From NCBI GenBank assembly GCA_014925825.1, contig JACGCK010000072.1, positions 164,391 to 228,390 of the forward strand: DNA of 64,000 nucleotides. The letters are read 5' to 3'. Each line of letters opens with the position of its first letter. Positions within the stretch are counted from its first letter, which is position 1. The notes under the pieces were generated by a model, which made no database searches, was not told where the DNA came from, and saw only the letters and a list, made by a program, of their open reading frames with translations. The DNA comes from Pholiota molesta. Taxonomy: Eukaryota; Basidiomycota; Agaricomycetes; Agaricales; Strophariaceae. The translations under genes and the position numbers were made by a program. Below, one piece after another: positions 46,750-58,900 of this stretch.

Positions 46750-48283
46750 CTTATGTGTGCTCGCGGCGCTTGAGCACGCCGCGTCCCTTTTCCCTCAGCC
46801 CGCTCGCTTTGCCATTTTTACGGACAACTCACACACTGTCGACATGTTTGCGTCCTTAAGGGCGCAACCCCAATACAACGAAATTCTCAAAGCCTCTGTG
46901 GACATTCGCCTAGCGACGAATCATCAACTTCGCGTCCTACATGTCCCTGGTGAGCGTAACGAAGTCGCAGACGCCATCTCTCGTCGCCAGTTCTCCCATG
47001 CACTCGGCTTGCGTCCAAAGATCACCTTCAACATTTTTGAACCCCCTCGAGTCACGCTGGGGGCAGCAAAAAAATGATGATCTCCTCCGGTGTGCGCTCC
47101 AGGCAACGCCCGCGCGAAGCTTGGACGCGCGAACGCTTGCTCCATGAACGAGCAATCTCTTTGGGGCAAGCTATCGACACAGGAACGTGGAAGAACTACG
47201 GCTCCGCCTTGAATTCATACCTCAACTTCATACGACTCCATGACTTCCCTGTTGACCCAACCGCCGACACCCTATCTTTCTACACGGTCTGGACCTCCGC
47301 CCACATCAAACCCGACTCCGTGAACTCTTATCTCTCTGGTATCTGTCAGCAACTCGAGCCTTATTTCCCTGACGTACGCAAAAACCGCAATTCACCTCTC
47401 GTCCACAAAACCATGCAAGGTTGCATGCGCCGTCATGGAAGTCCCACGGTCCGTAAGCGCGCGCTTACCATTGAAGACTTAGAAACTGTGGTCGAACACT
47501 ACAGCACGTCCACCGACCATGACGACCTCCTCTTCGTAGCCATGCTCCTCACTGGATTTTTCGCATTAATGCGTTTAGGCGAAATGGCTTATTCAGACGA
47601 TACCACTCTACGCGATCCACGGAAAGTCACTACTCGGGCGTCTATCAAAATCAACGATGAATTCTTCCAATTTTTCCTTCCCAGTCACAAAGCAGACAAG
47701 CGCTATGAAGGAAATATTGTGATGGTTCGTCGTAACCACCAGAAAGCTGATCCGTTCAAAGCCTTCGTGTCATACCTCGCTTCCCGCGACCACCTATTCC
47801 CTTACAACTCCGCACTCTGGCTTACCAGCAACGCTCGCGTACCAACTCGGTCCTTCTTCATGCGGCGCCTCCGTACCTTTTTTGCGAAAGACATAGGAGG
47901 TCATTCTATGCGTGCTGGCGGAGCGACCTTCATGGCCGAATGCGGGTGTCCACCTTCCCTAATCCAGGCCGCGGGCAGATGGGCATCGGAAGCATTCGAA
48001 CTCTACATCAGGAAGAACCCAATCCTCCTCCAAGCTCTATTATTCGCCCGGGACAAGCGTCAGGTAGCCTACAGTCATTCGTCTTGATCACTCCTCACAT
48101 CACTACCGTTTCATCTTTTGCCCTATTTCTTTGTTACGATATATTTTCCCTTCATCTTTTTCACTTCATTTAACTTTTCCTTTCACTTTCACATCATCCT
48201 CCTTTCCCTCGTCACTTTCCAAACTATTAAAAAAAAAAAAAAAAACCCTTTTATATATATATGCATTTATACATCTTCATGTC
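46750..48283 (+). mobile_element. Retrotransposon copy C5, 3' part only, head-to-head with C4
   Basis: Plus strand, from within RNase H (LCVLAALEHAA region) through the end of pol, intact recombinase and 3' UTR to cttcatgtc at 48283, where unrelated filler DNA begins. C4 and C5 form an inverted pair with arms 45422-46749 and 46964-48283 and a 214-nt spacer. The antisense ORF 46544-47077 is a chimera produced by the junction. Confidence 0.82.
47074..48087 (+). CDS. Tyrosine recombinase of C5, intact 337 aa
   Basis: Uninterrupted, starting at the ATGATG that overlaps the RNase H stop (ATGA). Motifs: ALMRLGE (R167), GGHSMR (H277, R280), GRWASEAFELYIRK (W303, Y311). The same ORF is broken in C1, C2, C6, C7 and C8 by single-base losses and largely deleted in C3, so C4 and C5 are the only copies in the window with the complete recombinase reading frame. 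Nearby RT is missing, so neither copy is autonomous by itself. Confidence 0.9.
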   Translation: MMISSGVRSRQRPREAWTRERLLHERAISLGQAIDTGTWKNYGSALNSYLNFIRLHDFPVDPTADTLSFYTVWTSAHIKPDSVNSYLSGICQQLEPYFPDVRKNRNSPLVHKTMQGCMRRHGSPTVRKRALTIEDLETVVEHYSTSTDHDDLLFVAMLLTGFFALMRLGEMAYSDDTTLRDPRKVTTRASIKINDEFFQFFLPSHKADKRYEGNIVMVRRNHQKADPFKAFVSYLASRDHLFPYNSALWLTSNARVPTRSFFMRRLRTFFAKDIGGHSMRAGGATFMAECGCPPSLIQAAGRWASEAFELYIRKNPILLQALLFARDKRQVAYSHSS

Positions 48284-48456
48284 GATGACGTCGACCGAGC
48301 CGTCGACCGCCGCCAACGCCTTTGACGAGGACGCTGCCCTTGACGTTCTTCTTGATGTTCTTCCCGTTGCTGCCCTCCCTGTCCTCTAGTACGCGCAGCG
48401 CAGGCTCCGCCATGTGCAGGCTCCGAATGCGGGCGTTCAGGTTCGTGCGATATCGG
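48284..48456 (-). pseudogene. Captured fragment of an SREBP-like bHLH transcription factor gene
   Basis: About 173 bp unrelated to the retrotransposon, wedged between C5 and C6. On the minus strand one frame is open throughout and begins RYRTNLNARIRSLHMAEPAL, continuing through RVLEDREG and a Lys/Gly-rich stretch to the other edge. RYRTNLN at the start is the basic/helix 1 signature of Sre1/SREBP-like bHLH proteins, and a long Lys/Gly loop after helix 1 is typical in basidiomycetes (recognised from memory of the family, not searched). Helix 2 is absent. Both edges end abruptly in element sequence, so it looks like filler DNA copied during a break repair. Confidence 0.7.
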
Positions 48457-50690
48457 GAAGGAAAAGAAGGGAGACAAACCAGGATGCGAGTCAGTTTGTC
48501 TTAAAATTTCCTTCCTCCCAGTTGGGTCACATGCCGGACGAAATTAATCCGCTGCGAACGACTTTCTATTAAAGGTGAGGCAGACTCGCAATGAGCGGCG
48601 GACCAGCTCAGCGTGGCCGTCGATATATTATTGCGCGGCCGGGCCAGCGCAATTGGGGGTCATCCACACGGCCAGGCCAGTGTGGGGAAATACGCATGTG
48701 ACTAACGAGCCTTGGTCGGTATAATTGGACTAGAGTAAATAATATTTAAACCCGACCAATTTTACCTAGGCTCTGAGGTTGCAGAGGCGAGTGCAGGTGT
48801 TCGTGAGAACCGAGGTGTGGGCGTAGTCAGGTGTAGGCCGAAAATGGCGAGGTGTCGGCTCTGCGCCAGACGCCTCGCGTGTAATATATTCGTCTTGATG
48901 TACGGTATGGCTATAAGCCCTATGAAGAAAAGAAAATGGAGAAGGAGACATGAAGATGTATAAATGCATATATATATAAAAGGGTTTTTTTTTTTTTTTT
49001 TTTAATAGTTTGGAAAGTGACGAGGGAAAGGAGGATGATGTGAAAGTGAAAGGAAAAGTTAAATGAAGTGAAAAAGATGAAGGGAAAATATATCGTAACA
49101 AAGAAATAGGGCAAAAGATGAAACGGTAGTGATGTGAGGAGTGATCAAGACGAATGACTGTAGGCTACCTGACGCTTGTCCCGGGCGAATAATAGAGCTT
49201 GGAGGAGGATTGGGTTCTTCCTGATGTAGAGTTCGAATGCTTCCGATGCCCATCTGCCCGCGGCCTGGATTAGGGAAGGTGGACACCCGCATTCGGCCAT
49301 GAAGGTCGCTCCGCAGCACGCATAGAATGACCTCCTATGTCTTTCGCAAAAAAGGTACGGAGGCGCCGCATGAAGAAGGACCGAGTTGGTACGCGAGCGT
49401 TGCTGGTAAGCCAGAGTGCGGAGTTGTAAGGGAATAGGTGGTCGCGGGAAGCGAGGTATGACACGAAGGCTTTGAACGGATCAGCTTTCTGGTGGTTACG
49501 ACGAACCATCACAATATTTCCTTCATAGCGCTTGTCTGCTTTGTGACTGGGAAGGAAAAATTGGAAGAATTCATCGTTGATTTTGATAGACGCCCGAGTA
49601 GTGACTTTCCGTGGATCGCGTAGAGTGGTATCGTCTGAATAAGCCATTTCGCCTAAACGCATTAATGCGAAAAATCCAGTGAGGAGCATGGCTACGAAGA
49701 GGAGGTCGTCATGGTCGGTGGACGTGCTGTAGTGTTCGACCACAGTTTCTAAGTCTTCAATGGTAAGCGCGCGCTTACGGACCGTGGGACTTCCATGACG
49801 GCGCATGCAACCTTGCATGGTTTTGTGGACGAGAGGTGAATTGCGGTTTTTGCGTACGTCAGGGAAATAAGGCTCGAGTTGCTGACAGATACCAGAGAGA
49901 TAAGAGTTCACGGAGTCGGGTTTGATGTGGGCGGAGGTCCAGACCGTGTAGAAAGATAGGGTGTCGGCGGTTGGGTCAACAGGGAAGTCATGGAGTCGTA
50001 TGAAGTTGAGGTATGAATTCAAGGCGGAGCCGTAGTTCTTCCACGTTCCTGTGTCGATAGCTTGCCCCAAAGAGATTGCTCGTTCATGGAGCAAGCGTTC
50101 GCGCGTCCAAGCTTCGCGCGGGCGTTGCCTGGAGCGCACACCGGAGGAGATCATCATTTTTTTGCTGCCCCCAGCGTGACTCGAGGGGGTTCAAAAATGT
50201 TGAAGGTGATCTTTGGACGCAAGCCGAGTGCATGGGAGAACTGGCGACGAGAGATGGCGTCTGCGACTTCGTTACGCTCACCAGGGACATGTAGGACGCG
50301 AAGTTGATGATTCGTCGCTAGGCGAATGTCCACAGAGGCTTTGAGAATTTCGTTGTATTGGGGTTGCGCCCTTAAGGACGCAAACATGTCGACAGTGTGT
50401 GAGTTGTCCGTAAAAATGGCAAAGCGAGCGGGCTGAGGGAAAAGGGACGCGGCGTGCTCAAGCGCCGCGAGCACACATAAGGCTTCGTAGACAGAGATGA
50501 ATTCTCCGGAGGTGGTAGCAGGGACGGGAGCGTAAAATCCAACGTCAAGTGCCGGGTACCAAAAGCCCATCCCTTCTAAGCAAGCGTCGCAAAAAATGAG
50601 GGCGTCCGCGTCGTCGATCCCCCAGTCTAAAGAGCGAAGCAAGTGAACGCCATCCGAGGCACGAATGTGGTTGGCCGCCCATTCGAGATC
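48457..50690 (-). mobile_element. Retrotransposon copy C6, 3' half
   Basis: Minus strand: pol from the EWAANHIRASD region (break at 50690) through RNase H, recombinase, 3' UTR and a terminal repeat truncated at 48457. The recombinase ORF 50157-49270 loses frame near 49314 (one C missing before the HSMRA motif). It is head-to-head with C7: at 50690 the inverted RT text passes into C7 gag text with 2-3 nt of shared bases. Confidence 0.82.
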
Positions 50691-53600
50691 GAATCCCTCC
50701 TCGAAAGCATCTCTCCATCCAAGAAACGAGCAAAACCCAACGACGACGGATCTGACGAAGAAGGCGGAGGATACGGTTCTGATGGAGGCGGACAGACAAA
50801 CAAAAAGCAAAAATTGTACGAACGCGACATGCCATGGTTCCAACGAGAACTTACTGCACGACGCGATTCAAACCCGAGCTGCGCTGAAACACGACGAATC
50901 CTTGGGCTTCTCGGAAATGACATCAGTACCGTCAAGCGTTGGATCCAACAATCTTCCACCGCCCCCCCAGGTTTCCCCAGCTCCGAATGGGAAAACATCG
51001 CCCGAGGCAATGCCGTCGACCTCGACAGAGTGTTCTCGGCATTGCACCTCGTCGCGCCTACTAAAGAGAACTTTGGACGCGTGGGATCGACTACGATCAG
51101 CCTCGGCGACACTGAGCCACTCCGACGTGTCCAAACCATGGGAGACTGGTTCGCAGCTTGGCGTGAGGCCGCGAAAGCGACCGCGTTTGTTTTCCCACAC
51201 CGACGCGACGAGCTTTGGGAGTACGGTGACTACATTGGACGGGAATTTTCAGCCAAGACCCCATCATCTCACCGGAAAATCATCTTGTTCGACGCCGCCG
51301 TCCGCAACATGGTCGGCGGCGGACAAAGCATCCTGCTCACCGATCGCCACTTGTTCAATCACATCTACTCGGCTATCATCCCCGCGGACGGAATCCAATC
51401 TGACGTCGGACGATCAGGGGCATCAGCTTCTCGCCACGGATCACGGATTCGCGGATCAGACATCTGTAAGCGATTCAACGCCTATCACTGCCCCGACGGA
51501 AACTCCTGCAAGTACAAGCATATCTGCAGACGATGCAAGAAGCAGGGACACGGACAGCACGAGTGCGAGGGCGGAAAAGAAGGTGAAGGAAAGGCTGGCG
51601 CGAGGGCTTAAGCCCAAGTTCTTGCGTCACAACCTATGGGCCGCTGGTGATTATCCCACCGCGCGCTCCGTCGCTGACTGGACTGAGACGGCGGAACCGC
51701 TCCCCTCGCCCCCGCAGAGTGAACTGGACGATCCTGTAGTTAGGAAGACTATCGCAGAAAACCCTCATTTGTTCAAAATCGTTACTCCAATTAATGTTGA
51801 CCGTTTCGAAGAATTGCTACGTGACCACCCCAATCCCGCTTTCGTTGCATCAGTGTGCCGCGGACTCCGTGAAGGTTTCTGGCCTTGGGCCGACACCCAC
51901 AAGGATGGTTATCCCGTCACACATGATGCATCCCTACCTCCTCCCCGCGACCCGCGTGAAGCCGCGTTCTTGGAGACTCAACGTCAAGAAGAAATCGCTA
52001 AAGGTCGTTTTTCTCCCTCGTTTGGCCCCGACCTCCTACCGGGCATGTATAGCATGCCTATCCACGCTGTTCCTAAGCCTAATTCCGATGATTTGCGTAT
52101 GGTCACTGACCAGAGCGCAGGCGATTTTTCACTCAACTCCATGATCCCTCGCGAAGCGATCTCAGGTTACCCACTCGATAACATGAAGCGCCTGGGCGAG
52201 CTTCTCCTTCATATCCGTAAGACCGAGGGTGACGGACGTCTTGTCATGGTCAAATCCGACGTCGCCGAAGCTTATCGTCTCATGCCTATGCACCCTCATT
52301 GGCAAATTAAACAGGTCAATACTATTAATGGCACGCGGAATGTTGATAGGAACAACGCTTTCGGTGGCAGGGTTCTGGGTGTATCTGGATTGCGTTCAAC
52401 GGCCTTGTTACCTGGATCGCCATTCATGTTAAGGGACTCGTCTGGCTTTGTGTCTACTCAGACGATTCCTTCATGCCTGAATGGAGCGACCGTATCACTT
52501 GGGATCCTGTTTTCCAAAAGGAAATGCCTTCGAGCCAGGTACAACTTCTTGAACTCTGGCGGGAATTAGGCATTCCATACAAGGAAAAGAAGCAACTGTC
52601 CGGTTCCCCCCTCACCATTATTGGTATTGACGTTGACCCCAATGCCATGACGTTAACCCTTCCTCCGAAGGCGCGCGCGGATCTCTTAGATGAAATTGCA
52701 GATTTCTGTAATTTCCCCGACGGTGCCCGCGGCGTGAAACACACTTTGCGTCGTTGGCAGCGTCTCGCTGGCTGGCTCAACTGGGCTTTCAATGTTTTCC
52801 CATTACTACGCCCTTGCTTGAACAACTTCTACCCCAAGATCGCTGGAAAAGACGCCCCGAATCAAACTATTTGGACCAATATTCCCGTGCGCCGAGATCT
52901 CGAATGGGCGGCCAACCACATTCGTGCCTCGGATGGCGTTCACTTGCTTCGCTCTTTAGACTGGGGGATCGACGACGCGGACGCCCTCATTTTTGCGACG
53001 CTTGCTTAGAAGGGATGGGCTTTTGGTACCCGGCACTTGACGTTGGATTTTACGCTCCCGTCCCTGCTACCACCTCCGGAGAATTCATCTCTGTCTACGA
53101 AGCCTTATGTGTGCTCGCGGCGCTTGAGCACGCCGCGTCCCTTTTCCCTCAGCCCGCTCGCTTTGCCATTTTTACGGACAACTCAACACTGTCGACATGT
53201 TTGCGTCCTTAAGGGCGCAACCCCAATACAACGAAATTCTCAAAGCCTCTGTGGACATTCGCCTAGCGACGAATCATCAACTTCGCGTCCTACATGTCCC
53301 TGGTGAGCGTAACGAAGTCGCAGACGCCATCTCTCGTCGCCAGTTCTCCCATGCACTCGGCTTGCGTCCAAAGATCACCTTCAACATTTTTGAACCCCCT
53401 CGAGTCACGCTGGGGGCAGCAAAAAAATGATGATCTCCTCCGGTGTGCGCTCCAGGCAACGCCCGCGCGAAGCTTGGACGCGCGAACGCTTGCTCCATGA
53501 ACGAGCAATCTCTTTGGGCAAGCTATCGACACAGGAACGTGGAAGAACTACGGCTCCGCCTTGAATTCATACCTCAACTTCATACGACTCCATGACTTCC

Positions 53601-55309
53601 CTGTTGACCCAACCGCCGACACCCTATCTTTCTACACGGTCTGGACCTCCGCCACATCAAACCCGACTCCGTGAACTCTTATCTCTCTGGTATCTGTCAG
53701 CAACTCGAGCCTTATTTCCCTGACGTACGCAAAAACCGCAATTCACCTCTCGTCCACAAAACCATGCAAGGTTGCATGCGCCGTCATGGAAGTCCCACGG
53801 TCCGTAAGCGCGCGCTTACCATTGAAGACTTAGAAACCGTGGTCGAACACTACAGCACGTCCACCGACCATGACGACCTCCTCTTCGTAGCCATGCTCCT
53901 CACTGGATTTTTCGCATTAATGCGTTTAGGCGAAATGGCTTATTCAGACGATACCACTCTACGCGATCCACGGAAAGTCACTACTCGGGCGTCTATCAAA
54001 ATCAACGATGATTTCTTCCAATTTTTCCTTCCCAGTCACAAAGCAGACAAGCGCTATGAAGGAAATATTGTGATGGTTCGTCGTAACCACCAGAAAGCTG
54101 ATCCGTTCAAAGCCTTCGTGTCATACCTCGCTTCCCGCGACCACCTATTCCCTTACAACTCCGCACTCTGGCTTACCAGCAACGCTCGCGTACCAACTCG
54201 GTCCTTCTTCATGCGGCGCCTCCGTACCTTTTTTGCGAAAGACATAGGAGGTCATTCTATGCGTGCTGGCGGAGCGACCTTCATGGCCGAATGCGGGTGT
54301 CCACCTTCCCTAATCCAGGCCGCGGGCAGATGGGCATCGGAAGCATTCGAACTCTACATCAGGAAGAACCCAATCCTCCTCCAAGCTCTATTATTCGCCC
54401 GGGACAAGCGTCAGGTAGCCTACAGTCATTCGTCTTGATCACTCCTCACATCACTACCGTTTCATCTTTTGCCCTATTTCTTTGTTACGATATATTTTCC
54501 CTTCATCTTTTTCACTTCATTTAACTTTCCTTTCACTTCCACATCATCCTCCTTTCCCTCGTCACTTTCCAAACTATTAAAAAAAAAAAAAAAAAAAAAA
54601 ACCCTTTTATATATATATGCATTTATACATCTTCATGTCTCCTTCTCCATTTTCTTTTTCTTCATAGGGCTTATAGCCATACCGTACATCAAGACGAATA
54701 TATTACACGCGAGGCGTCTGGCGCAGAGCCGACACCTCGCCATTTTCGGCCTACACCTGACTACGCCCACACCTCGGTTCTCACGAACCACCTGCACTCG
54801 CCTCTGCAACCTCAAGAGCCTAGGTAAAATTGGTCGGGTTTAAATATTATTTACTCTAGTCCAATTATACCGACCAAGGCTCGTTAGTCACATGCGTATT
54901 TCCCCACACTGGCCTGGCCGTGTGGATGACCCCCAATTGCGCTGGCCCGGCCGCGCAATAATATATCGACGGCCACGCTGAGCTGGTCCGCCGCTCATTG
55001 CGAGTCTGCCTCACCTTTAATAGAAAGTCGTTCGCAGCGGATTAATTTTCGTCCGGCATGTGACCCAACTGGGAGGAAGGAAATTTTAAGACAAACTGAC
55101 TCGCATCCTGGTTTGTCTCCCTTCTTTTCCTTCCTCCACTCGCCATTTGCAGAGGCTCGACATCTCTCAAAAAACACCCACCCACCACAACCCCTTTTCC
55201 TTTCAGTCTAAGATCTTTTTTCCTTTTGCCTCCTTATTTTTTGCGCTCACACATATGTGGTTTTATTTCACATTTCATTTGTCTGTACTCGTTCATATGT
55301 ATTTATAGC
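50691..55309 (+). mobile_element. Retrotransposon copy C7, 5'-truncated
   Basis: Plus strand, from gag residue ~165 (VESLLESISPSKKR) to the 3' repeat and tail (54676-55309). Gag is open from the junction to 51611, and pol is open over the same DNA from 50665 to about 52370, where one G is lost. This is the clearest simultaneous opening of both frames in one copy. Further one-base losses near 52994, 53184, 53518 and 53654 break RNase H and the recombinase. The ORF starting at 50643 has a chimeric N-terminus made by the C6/C7 junction. Confidence 0.85.
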
Positions 55310-55943
55310 GCCATACCGTACATCAAGACGAATATATTACACGCGAGGCGTCTGGCGCAGAGCCGACACCTCGCCATTTTCGGCCTACACCTGACTACGC
55401 CCACACCTCGGTTCTCACGAACCACCTGCACTCGCCTCTGCAACCTCAAGAGCCTAGGTAAAATTGGTCGGGTTTAAATATTATTTACTCTAGTCCAATT
55501 ATACCGACCAAGGCTCGTTAGTCACATGCGTATTTCCCCACACTGGCCTGGCCGTGTGGATGACCCCCAATTGCGCTGGCCCGGCCGCGCAATAATATAT
55601 CGACGGCCACGCTGAGCTGGTCCGCCGCTCATTGCGAGTCTGCCTCACCTTTAATAGAAAGTCGTTCGCAGCGGATTAATTTTCGTCCGGCATGTGACCC
55701 AACTGGGAGGAAGGAAATTTTAAGACAAACTGACTCGCATCCTGGTTTGTCTCCCTTCTTTTCCTTCCTCCACTCGCCATTTGCAGAGGCTCGACATCTC
55801 TCAAAAAACACCCACCCACCACAACCCCTTTTCCTTTCAGTCTAAGATCTTTTTTCCTTTTGCCTCCTTATTTTTTGCGCTCACACATATGTGGTTTTAT
55901 TTCACATTTCATTTGTCTGTACTCGTTCATATGTATTTATAGC
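55310..55943 (+). repeat. Extra solitary terminal repeat plus tail unit between C7 and C8
   Basis: A second, tandem 634-bp repeat+tail unit that directly follows the identical-length unit ending C7. It carries no coding sequence. It may be a solo-repeat left after recombination between repeats of a tandem array. Confidence 0.8.
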
Positions 55944-58900
55944 GCCATACCGTACATCAAGACGAATATATTACACGCGAGGCGTCTGGCGGGCCATTTG
56001 CAGAGGCTCGACATCTCTCAAAAAACAGCTCAACTTCGTCATCGTTTACACTCAATCTCTATTTTTACCAATGAGTTATGAAGGATCTTTCGCCAGAAGC
56101 ATCCCCATCACCGAAGAACCCGCCAATCATGGTGATGGCGGATCACAGGTCCCAAGCGCCCGAAACCCCGAGCCTACTGCTCAGAATGCCCGAATCACCG
56201 AGCCTACTGCTCAGAATGTCCAATCCCGAGCACCCGATGGACGAAATGGAGGAACTCAGCCGCGAGTCGACAATGAGCTCATTGTCGATATCAACAGACG
56301 CCTCAATGATTTTAGAGAAGGGAGAATTTCGAAGGCAAGGACAATCGCCTACATCACGTCGAAGTTGGACTTCTCGCATGGGGAAAGCATGGACGAGTCT
56401 CAGAAGGAAACCGCTCTCGCGGAATACCTCGGAATTATCGAATCTTTCGAGCGTCTCGCCGCCGATGCAGCTAGGCGAGGAGCTCATGCCGCCGCAGGAC
56501 TCAACCACCGGGCGCCTACACAAGCGCCCGAGCCTTCTCGAGCGCCTGCAACCGCTATCGACCAGGAGGTCGAATCCCTCCTCGAAAGCATCTCTCCATC
56601 CAAGAAACGAGCAAAACCCAACGACGACGGATCTGACGAAGAAGGCGGAGGATACGGTTCTGATGGAGGCGGACAGACAAACAAAAAGCAAAAATTGTAC
56701 GAACGCGACATGCCATGGTTCCAACGAGAACTTACTGCACGACGCGATTCAAACCCGAGCTGCGCTGAAACACGACGAATCCTTGGGCTTCTCGGAAATG
56801 ACATCAGTACCGTCAAGCGTTGGATCCAACAATCTTCCACCGCCCCCCAGGTTTCCCCAGCTCCGAATGGGAAAACATCGCCCGAGGCAATGCCGTCGAC
56901 CTCGACAAAGTGTTCTCGGCATTGCACCTCGTCGCGCCTACTAAAGAGAACTTTGGACGCGTGGGATCGACTACGATCAGCCTCGGTGACACTGAGCCAC
57001 TCCGACGTGTCCAAACCATGGGAGACTGGTTCGCAGCTTGGCGTGAGGCCGCGAAAGCGACCGCGTTTGTTTTCCCACACCGACGCGACGAGCTTTGGGA
57101 GTACGGTGACTACATTGGACGGGAATTCTCAGCCAAGACCCATCATCTCACCGGAAAATCATCTTGTTCGACGCCGCCGTCCGCAACATGGTCGGCGGCG
57201 GACAAAGCATCCTGCTCACCGATCGCCACTTGTTCAATCACATCTACTCGGCTATCATCCCCGCGGACGGAATCCAATCTGACGTCGGACGATCAGGGGC
57301 ATCAGCTTCTCGCCACGGATCACGGATTCGCGGATCAGACATCTGTAAGCGATTCAACGCCTATCACTGCCCCGACGGAAACTCCTGCAAGTACAAGCAT
57401 ATCTGCAGACGATGCAAGAAGCAGGGACACGGACAGCACGAGTGCGAGGGCGGAAAAGAAGGTGAAGGAAAGGCTGGCGCGAGGGCTTAAGCCCAAGTTC
57501 TTGCGTCACAACCTATGGGCCGCTGGTGATTATCCACCGCGCGCTCCGTCGCTGACTGGACTGAGACGGCGGAACCGCTCCCCTCGCCCCCGCAGAGTGA
57601 ACTGGACGATCCTGTAGTTAGGAAGACTATCGCAGAAAACCCTCATTTGTTCAAAATCGTTACTCCAATTAATGTTGACCGTTTCGAAGAATTGCTACGT
57701 GACCACCCCAATCCCGCTTTCGTTGCATCAGTGTGCCGCGGACTCCGTGAAGGTTTCTGGCCTTGGGCCGACACCCACCAGGATGGTTATCCCGTCACAC
57801 ATGATGCATCCCTACCTCCTCCCCGCGACCCGCGTGAAGCCGCGTTCTTGGAGACTCAACGTCAAGAAGAAATCGCTAAAGGTCGTTTTTCTCCCTCGTT
57901 TGGCCCGACCTCCTACCGGGCATGTATAGCATGCCTATCCACGCTGTTCCTAAGCCTAATTCCGATGATTTGCGTATGGTCACTGACCAGAGCGCAGGCG
58001 ATTTTTCACTCAACTCCATGATCCCTCGCGAAGCGATCTCAGGTTACCCACTCGATAACATGAAGCGCCTGGGCGAGCTTCTCCTTCATATCCGTAAGAC
58101 CGAGGGTGACGGACGTCTTGTCATGGTCAAATCCGACGTCGCCGAAGCTTATCGTCTCATGCCTATGCACCTCATTGGCAAATTAAACAGGTCAATACTA
58201 TTAATGGCACGCGGAATGTTGATAGGAACAACGCTTTCGGTGGCAGGGGTTCTGGGTGTATCTGGATTGCGTTCAACGGCCTTGTTACCTGGATCGCCAT
58301 TCATGTTAAGGGACTCGTCTGGCTTTGTGTCTACTCAGACGATTCCTTCATGCCTGAATGGAGCGACCGTATCACTTGGGATCCTGTTTTCCAAAAGGAA
58401 ATGCCTTCGAGCAGGTACAACTTCTTGAACTCTGGCGGGAATTAGGCATTCCATACAAGGAAAAGAAGCAACTGTCCGGTTCCCCCTCACCATTATTGGT
58501 ATTGACGTTGACCCCAATGCCATGACGTTAACCCTTCCTCCGAAGGCGCGCGCGGATCTCTTAGATGAATTGCAGATTTCTGTAATTTCCCCGACGGTGC
58601 CCGCGGCGTGAAACACACTTTGCGTCGTTGGCAGCGTCTCGCTGGCTGGCTCAACTGGGCTTTCAATGTTTTCCCATTACTACGCCCTTGCTTGAACAAC
58701 TTCTACCCCAAGATCGCTGGAAAGACGCCCCGAATCAAACTATTTGGACCAATATTCCCGTGCGCCGAGATCTCGAATGGGCGGCCAACCACATTCGTGC
58801 CTCGGATGGCGTTCACTTGCTTCGCTCTTTAGACTGGGGGATCGACGACGCGGACGCCCTCATTTTTTGCGACGCTTGCTTAGAAGGGATGGGCTTTTGG

